NCBI GenBank assembly: GCA_964392655.1 | Contig: CAYMQY010000170.1 | Span: 1 to 9,675 of the forward strand | Reading direction: 5' to 3' | Origin: M3007 sp964392655 | GTDB lineage: Bacteria; Bacteroidota; Bacteroidia; Chitinophagales; Saprospiraceae | DNA length: 9,675 nt | Part shown: piece by piece, positions 5,070 through 9,675 of the stretch | Layout of the letters: each line of letters starts with the position of its first letter | Numbering within the stretch: position 1 is the first letter of the stretch | The notes under the pieces: model-generated | What the model was told of the DNA's origin: nothing | The model's input: only the letters and a program-made list of their open reading frames with translations | The model's database searches: none | Translations under genes and position numbers: made by a program

Positions 5070-7523
5070 ATGCGCATCCTCAAATTCGGCGGCACCTCCG
5101 TCGGCACGCCCGCAGCCATAAAATCCCTGCTCGACATCCTGCTCGACTACCACCGGCGCGGCATCCGGTTCGCGGTGGTGTTTTCGGCATTTTCCAAGGT
5201 CACCGACACGCTCATCGAAACCGCCACGCGGGCCGGCCACGGCGACGGCACCTGGCTGTCGCTGCTGGAGAAATTGCGCGTGCGCCACGCCGACGCGGTC
5301 GAACACTTGCTCGAACCCGCCGCCCGCCCGCCCGTGGAAGCGGCATTGACGGAAAATTTCGATGCGCTGGCCAATGTGCTCCAGGGCATATACCTGCTGC
5401 GCGAGCTGTCGCCGCGTTCGATGGACTTTGTGCTCAGTTTCGGCGAACGCAACTCGTCCCTGCTCATCGCATTCGCCATGCAGCAGGCAGGTATTCCAAC
5501 CGATTTCCTCGACGCCCGCTCCATCATCCGCACCGATGCGCAGTTCGGCAGCGCCAGAGTGGATTTTGAAGCGACCAACCGCCTCGTACAGGAGCATTTT
5601 GCCGCCCATACCGCCGTGCAGGCCGTCACGGGTTTCATCGGCAGCACCGCCGAAGGTCTGACCACTACACTGGGTCGCGGCGGTTCCGATTACACCGCCG
5701 CCATACTCGGCGCCGCGCTCAACGCCGAGGCCATCGAAATCTGGACGGACGTGGACGGCGTGCTCACCGCCGACCCGCGCCGGGTAAAAAAAGCCTTCAC
5801 CCTGCCCGCCATGAGTTATCGGGAGGCCATGGAAATGAGCCACTTCGGCGCCAAGGTCATCTACCCGCCCACCATCCAGCCGGCCATGGCAAAAGGGATT
5901 CCGCTGCTGATTCGCAACACGTTTAACCCCGCATTTCCAGGCACGGTTGTGGGCAAGCACGACCATTTTACCGAGCGAGGCGGGGTGAAAGGCATTTCCA
6001 GCATCAACGCAATTTGCCTGCTTACGCTGGAAGGCGGCGGACTGTTCGGCGTGCCGGGTACTGCGGCGCGGTTGTTCGGCGCCATGGCGCGCTCGGGCAT
6101 CAATGTGGTGCTCATCACCCAAGGCTCCAGCGAGAGCAGCATCACGTTCGCTGTAGCGCCGGGGCAGGCGACACAGGCACAAAAAGCGGCTGAAAACGAG
6201 TTTGCGCACGAACTGCGCTCCGGACTGGTGGAACCATTAAAAATTGAAACCGATCTGGCGGTGGTGGCCATCGTCGGCGAAGGAATGCGCTACACACCGG
6301 GTATTGCGGGGCGCCTGTTTCAGGCCCTGGGCCAAAACGGCATCAACGTGACGGCTATCGCGCAAGGCTCCAGCGAACTGAACATCTCGGTGGTGGTGCC
6401 TGCCGCCGACGAAACCAAGGCGCTGAACGCCATCCACGAGGCGTTTTTCCTGTCGGACACGAGGACGCTGCACCTGTTCGTGGTGGGTACGGGCCTTATC
6501 GGCAGCACGCTGCTGGAGCAAATCCGCCGGCAGTCGCCATTCCTCCGGGAAACGCGCGGACTGGAAATCCGGCTGGCCGGGCTGGCAAACAGCCGCCGGA
6601 TGATTTTTTCGGAAGAAGGTATTGATCTGGAAAACTGGAAAGTCCTGCTGGAACAATCCGACACCGCGTTTTCCATCGTCCGTTTCGCAGAAACCATGGA
6701 AAACCTGAATCTGCCCAACGCGATTTTTTTGGACAATACCGCCTCCGAAACGGTGCCGCAGCACTACGCGCGCATCCTCGATGCCAGTATTTCGATCAGT
6801 ACGCCCAACAAAATTGCCGCTTCGTCTGCCTACGGGCAGTACCGCCGGCTGAAACAGGTGGCCGATAAACGCGGCGTACTCTGGCGTTACGAAACCAATG
6901 TGGGCGCCGGGCTGCCAATCATCAGCACGCTGAACGACCTGATCCAGTCGGGCGACCGCATCCTGCGCATCGAAGGCGTGCTGTCGGGCACCTTGTCGTA
7001 CATTTTCAACCACTTCCGCGAGGGCACGCGTTTTTCCGACATTGTGAAAAATGCCCAGCGCCTCGGCCTCACCGAACCCGACCCGCGCGACGACCTCTCC
7101 GGCGCCGATGTGCGCCGCAAACTGCTCATCCTCGCCCGCGAAACCGGGCTGCCGCTCGAAGCCGGCGACATCGCCGTGGAGCAAATTCTGCCGCAGGCCT
7201 GCCTGGGCGCGCATTCCGTGGCGGAGTTTTTTGGAGCACTGGATAATCACGATGCCGATTTCGAAAGCCGCCGCGCCGAAGCCGCCGCCCACGGAAAGGT
7301 GTTGCGGATGGTGGCCCGATTGGAAGATGGCCGCGCCACCATCGGTCTGCACGCCTACGGCCCGGAGCACCCGTTTTTCTTCCTCGACGGCAGCGACAAC
7401 ATGGTGGCATTCACTACCGAACGCTACCGCGAACGCCCCCTCGTAGTGCGCGGCCCGGGCGCCGGCGCCGAGGTTACAGCGGCAGGGGTGTTTGCGGAAG
7501 TAATCGGGATGGGGGGGCGGTAG
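5070..7523 (+). CDS. thrA: Bifunctional aspartate kinase / homoserine dehydrogenase (ThrA type)
   Basis: Catalyses the first and third steps from aspartate to threonine and methionine: phosphorylation of aspartate, and reduction of aspartate semialdehyde to homoserine. The 817-residue product is nearly the same length as E. coli ThrA (820). Aspartokinase domain: KFGGTSVG (5-12), SFGERNS (123-129), TLGRGGSDYTA (200-210), WTDVDGVLTADPR (225-237). Two ACT regulatory units follow: LFGVPGTAARLF with VVLITQGSSESS (about 325-357) and GIAGRLFQAL with VTAIAQGSSELN (about 411-438). Homoserine dehydrogenase: VGTGLIGS (472-479), STPNKIA (577-583), NVGAGLPIISTL (610-621), GVLSGTLSYIFN (636-647), GLTEPDPRDDLSG (666-678). 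The start at 5070 matches the family's MRILKFGG; upstream open frame is not conserved. thrB and thrC do not follow, unlike the thrABC order common in bacteria. The stop overlaps pgeF on the other strand. A run of seven G lies two codons before the stop. Confidence 0.96.
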   Translation: MRILKFGGTSVGTPAAIKSLLDILLDYHRRGIRFAVVFSAFSKVTDTLIETATRAGHGDGTWLSLLEKLRVRHADAVEHLLEPAARPPVEAALTENFDALANVLQGIYLLRELSPRSMDFVLSFGERNSSLLIAFAMQQAGIPTDFLDARSIIRTDAQFGSARVDFEATNRLVQEHFAAHTAVQAVTGFIGSTAEGLTTTLGRGGSDYTAAILGAALNAEAIEIWTDVDGVLTADPRRVKKAFTLPAMSYREAMEMSHFGAKVIYPPTIQPAMAKGIPLLIRNTFNPAFPGTVVGKHDHFTERGGVKGISSINAICLLTLEGGGLFGVPGTAARLFGAMARSGINVVLITQGSSESSITFAVAPGQATQAQKAAENEFAHELRSGLVEPLKIETDLAVVAIVGEGMRYTPGIAGRLFQALGQNGINVTAIAQGSSELNISVVVPAADETKALNAIHEAFFLSDTRTLHLFVVGTGLIGSTLLEQIRRQSPFLRETRGLEIRLAGLANSRRMIFSEEGIDLENWKVLLEQSDTAFSIVRFAETMENLNLPNAIFLDNTASETVPQHYARILDASISISTPNKIAASSAYGQYRRLKQVADKRGVLWRYETNVGAGLPIISTLNDLIQSGDRILRIEGVLSGTLSYIFNHFREGTRFSDIVKNAQRLGLTEPDPRDDLSGADVRRKLLILARETGLPLEAGDIAVEQILPQACLGAHSVAEFFGALDNHDADFESRRAEAAAHGKVLRMVARLEDGRATIGLHAYGPEHPFFFLDGSDNMVAFTTERYRERPLVVRGPGAGAEVTAAGVFAEVIGMGGR

Positions 7524-8262
7524 GCAACCCGATCACCGCCAGCATCCTGCCCGTTACCCCGCCCGATTTGCGATGGGAAAAATAGTCCTCGCCGTGCAGC
7601 ACGGTGGAGTACGGAGAAATCTCGATGCGTTCGGCAGCCAGTCCGGCGGCCAGCAGTTGGGCCGTGCAGGCTTTTTTCAGGTCAACAAAAAACCTGTCGC
7701 GTTTGGGGTCGAAGCGTTTGAACGCCGGGTCGAATTCGGCGGCGACCTCGGCGCCCACCTCGAACGAGCATTCGTCAATACAGGTGCCCACGTACGCCAG
7801 GCAATCGGCGCCATGCGTGCCGAACCGTTCGGCCATGACGTGCAGAGTTTTTCCAACAATATTCGCCGCCGCGCCGCGCCAGCCCGCGTGAATGGCAGCC
7901 ACCGCCCCGTGTACAGGATCGAACACGAGCAACGGCGTGCAGTCCGCCATCGACACGGACAGGAAGACACCGGGCGTTTGCGTCACCAGCGCATCAAAAC
8001 CTTCCGCGCCCCCGGGGGTGGTAGCCACGAGCACCTCCGCGCCATGCACCTGCTTGCTCCAGGCCAGCCGTTCGGGCGAAAAGCCGAGTGCGGCGCAGAA
8101 GCGGCGGCGGTTTTCGGCGGTGTTTTCCGGCGCGTCGGCGGTGTTTTTGCCGAGGTTCAGGGAGTGGTAAGGCTCGGGGCTGACGCCGCCGTGCCGGGTG
8201 CTTTCGGCAGCCACAAGGCCGGGGTATTCGGAGAAAACGACGGGTGTACGAAACAAGATCAT
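7474..8262 (-). CDS. pgeF: PgeF/YfiH (LACC1, 'multicopper polyphenol oxidase laccase') family protein
   Basis: Family members act as purine nucleoside enzymes (adenosine deaminase, phosphorylase) in LACC1/YlmD-type studies, and E. coli YfiH is described as a peptidoglycan editing factor that removes wrongly built L-Ser muropeptide precursors; which applies here cannot be read from sequence. The 262-residue product has the metal site: H73 in SKQVHG (69-74), C108 in ADCTPLLVFDP (106-116) and H125 in AIHAGWRG (123-130). Other family blocks are STRHGGVS (21-28), SLNLG (34-38), YVGTCI (157-162) and YFSHRKSGGVTGRM (227-240). The family normally ends just after this last block; here there is a Pro/Leu-rich tail of roughly 17 residues (246-262), coded by DNA antisense to the end of thrA. 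The start at 8262 is the first in-frame ATG with the family N-terminus behind it. Confidence 0.92.
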   Translation of the reverse strand: MILFRTPVVFSEYPGLVAAESTRHGGVSPEPYHSLNLGKNTADAPENTAENRRRFCAALGFSPERLAWSKQVHGAEVLVATTPGGAEGFDALVTQTPGVFLSVSMADCTPLLVFDPVHGAVAAIHAGWRGAAANIVGKTLHVMAERFGTHGADCLAYVGTCIDECSFEVGAEVAAEFDPAFKRFDPKRDRFFVDLKKACTAQLLAAGLAAERIEISPYSTVLHGEDYFSHRKSGGVTGRMLAVIGLPTAPPSRLLPQTPLPL

Positions 8263-8277
8263 TTGTGGTGCAAATCC

Positions 8278-8290
8278 GCCCGAATCGGGC
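8278..8290. other. Small palindrome GCCCG-AAT-CGGGC in the divergent spacer
   Basis: A perfect 13-base inverted repeat lies 15 nt upstream of the pgeF start and far upstream of the permease start. It could be an operator or a short hairpin in the pgeF leader. Followed by TTTGATC, it is not T-rich enough to be a terminator. The rest of the 127-nt spacer holds only the promoter candidate listed next. Confidence 0.25.
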
Positions 8291-8349
8291 TTTGATCGAA
8301 AAAACGCAGGCCCCGCTCAAATGGCGGGCACAACGGCGGCAAATGTCGG

Positions 8350-8357
8350 TACTTTTG
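8350..8357 (+). promoter_or_regulatory. Possible -7 promoter element for the ABC permease
   Basis: TACTTTTG matches TAnnTTTG exactly and lies 32 nt before the start codon, a reasonable distance for a leader of about 25 nt. No TTG/TTTG occurs 17-23 nt upstream (that stretch is GC-rich), so a complete promoter is not shown. Confidence 0.4.
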
Positions 8358-8389
8358 GCCGCCTTCAGATTTCAAGTAAAATTCAAGCC

Positions 8390-9628
8390 ATGCCGTTTTC
8401 CGAAATCCTTCGCCTTGCGTTTCAGAACATCCGCGCCAACATGCTCCGGGCCGTGCTGACCCTGATGATTATCGCGTTCGGGATCATGGCCTTAGTGGGC
8501 ATTCTTACCGCCATTGACGCCATTGCCTATTCCCTGAACGACAACTTTTCGGGCCTCGGCGCCAACTCGTTCAGTATTTCCCGCAAATGGAACGATACCC
8601 GCAGTAACCGGGGCGGACGCCGCCAGAAACCCGGCGACCCGATCCGGTACGAGCAGGCGATGGAGTTTCAGGAGCGTTTCGATTTTCCGGCAACGGTATC
8701 CATTTCCCACTGGGCAACCAGTCTGGCCTCGGTCAAAACCGCTACGAAAAAAACCAACCCGAACATCGGCTTTGTCGGAGTGGACGAAAACTACTTTGGC
8801 GTGAAGGGCATGGACATCGAATACGGGCGGAATTTTTCCAAAGGGGAAGTGGTGGATGGCCAGGCCAAAATCATTCTCGGGCGGAGTATTGTCAAAACTC
8901 TCTTCGACGACAAGCCCGAGCGGGCGCTGGATCAGATCGTGCTCGTGGGCAGCCACCGGTACCGCGTGATAGGCGTACTTCTGTCGAAAGGCGCCACCAT
9001 GGGCAATCAGGGCGACCGGGCGGTGTATGTGCCGCTGGCCAATGCGCGGGCCATTTACGGCACCGCCGATACCGATTACGACCTCATGGTGGCCGTACAC
9101 AACGCCACCGATCTGGAGGCCGCCCAATCGGAGGCCACAGGTTTGTTCAGGCAAATTCGCGGTTTGCGACCCAGTGAAAAAGACGATTTTGAATTATTTG
9201 CCAGCGACAGCCTCGTGGCGATTTTGAAAGAAAACACCACCAACCTGCGCCTGGCCACCATCGCCATCGGCCTGATGACCCTGCTGGGCGCCGCAATCGG
9301 CCTGATGAACATTATGTTGGTGAGCGTAACCGAGCGCACCCGGGAGATCGGCATTTACAAAGCCCTTGGCGCTACGCGCAAAAGTATCCTCGCACAGTTC
9401 CTGAGCGAAGCGGTAATCATCTGCCAGATCGGCGGCATCGTGGGTATTCTGCTGGGTATTCTGGTCGGCAACATCGTTACTCCGCTGCTTGGCGGCACCT
9501 TCCTCGTGCCCTGGGGCTGGATGATTCTCGGCTTCACCCTGTGCATGATCGTCGGCATCGTGTCGGGATTTTACCCGGCTATGAAAGCATCGAGGCTGGA
9601 CCCGATCGAAGCGCTCCGGTATGAGTGA
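8390..9628 (+). CDS. ABC transporter permease, MacB/FtsX type
   Basis: Inner-membrane permease of the MacB-like (type VII) class, which uses a separate ATPase to drive export or extraction of substrates across the envelope by mechanical coupling. The 412-residue product has the full pattern: an amphipathic N-terminus (MPFSEILRLAFQNIRANMLR), TM1 about 20-42, a long periplasmic MacB-PCD-like domain (about 50-285, with NPNIGFVGVDENYF at 123-136 and YGRNFSKGEVV at 145-155), then TM2 (288-312), the cytoplasmic loop ERTREIGIYKALGATRKSI (315-333) that contacts the ATPase, TM3 (340-364) and TM4 (373-394). It ends DPIEALRYE, the typical family C-terminus. The start at 8390 is chosen from the family N-terminus; the frame is open to 8198 but that stretch covers the divergent spacer and pgeF. 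No ATP-binding subunit or membrane-fusion protein is in the window, so the substrate is unknown. The stop codon is the first TGA of the terminal heptamer array. Confidence 0.92.
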   Translation: MPFSEILRLAFQNIRANMLRAVLTLMIIAFGIMALVGILTAIDAIAYSLNDNFSGLGANSFSISRKWNDTRSNRGGRRQKPGDPIRYEQAMEFQERFDFPATVSISHWATSLASVKTATKKTNPNIGFVGVDENYFGVKGMDIEYGRNFSKGEVVDGQAKIILGRSIVKTLFDDKPERALDQIVLVGSHRYRVIGVLLSKGATMGNQGDRAVYVPLANARAIYGTADTDYDLMVAVHNATDLEAAQSEATGLFRQIRGLRPSEKDDFELFASDSLVAILKENTTNLRLATIAIGLMTLLGAAIGLMNIMLVSVTERTREIGIYKALGATRKSILAQFLSEAVIICQIGGIVGILLGILVGNIVTPLLGGTFLVPWGWMILGFTLCMIVGIVSGFYPAMKASRLDPIEALRYE

Positions 9629-9675
9629 TGAGTGATGAGTGATGAGTGATGAGTGATGAGTGATGAGTGATGAGT
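9621..9675 (+). repeat. Perfect heptamer tandem array ATGAGTG, running off the window end
   Basis: Fifty-five bases of uninterrupted ATGAGTG, almost eight units, with no variation; the array continues past the window edge, so its true length is unknown. It begins inside the permease gene: the last codons TAT GAG and the stop TGA (9626-9628) read partly from the first unit. As 7 is not a multiple of 3, every plus-strand frame meets TGA within the array, while the reverse strand is open in all three frames. In reverse complement the unit is CATCACT, one base from the CATCGCT units at 3417-3444. Confidence 0.95.

Noticed and set aside
5037..6209. Long minus-strand open frames opposite thrA (also 6237-7370)
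   Set aside because: They result from the high GC of thrA; their products are rich in His, Gly, Ala and Arg, with no recognisable domain.
9621..9675. The terminal heptamer array as a CRISPR or replication iteron array
   Set aside because: There are no spacers, the unit is far too short for CRISPR, and no replication gene or AT-rich region is near it.

Overview
This window looks like chromosomal DNA of a GC-rich member of the Bacteroidota. Three things point there: the protein sequences (RadA, TsaE, Ald, RlmB, fused ThrA, PgeF and a MacB-type permease all read like Bacteroidota versions), the absence of strong Shine-Dalgarno sites, and promoter elements of the Bacteroidota type (TTTG, about 19 nt, TAnnTTTG). 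A Saprospiria/Lewinella-like lineage is my best guess from the high GC and style of the proteins, but this is an impression and was not tested by any search.

Layout, left to right: the C-terminal half of radA (+, cut by the window edge); tsaE (+), 11 nt behind it; a 93-nt spacer that is almost entirely a heptamer-built stem-loop; ald, alanine dehydrogenase (+); a convergent gene for an uncharacterised single-pass membrane protein (-), ending 1 nt from ald; a 118-nt divergent spacer with a good promoter for the membrane protein and a short heptamer array; rlmB (+), whose last codons run into a short-period repeat; a convergent NUDIX/CoA-pyrophosphatase gene (-); a 170-nt divergent spacer with a terminator-like hairpin and a period-8 repeat; thrA, a fused aspartokinase-homoserine dehydrogenase (+); pgeF (-), overlapping the 3' end of thrA tail to tail by 50 nt; a 127-nt divergent spacer; and a MacB/FtsX-type ABC permease (+) that stops inside a perfect heptamer array filling the rest of the window.

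The genes are housekeeping or metabolic and do not form one pathway: DNA recombination/repair (RadA), tRNA t6A modification (TsaE), alanine/pyruvate interconversion (Ald), 23S rRNA methylation (RlmB), CoA or nucleotide clean-up (NUDIX), threonine/methionine precursor synthesis (ThrA), a LACC1/PgeF-family enzyme, and export (permease). I see no defence, mobile or biosynthetic island. No tRNA, rRNA, CRISPR array or transposase was recognised.

The least ordinary signal is in the spacers. Five gene boundaries carry short-period (7 or 8 bp) low-copy repeats of different sequence: 1104-1182, 3417-3444, 4186-4209, 5029-5060 and 9621-9675. Two of them (3417-3444 and 9621-9675) belong to one heptamer family in opposite orientations. 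One makes a long hairpin just downstream of a candidate promoter, one supplies the C-terminus of RlmB, and one supplies the stop codon of the permease.
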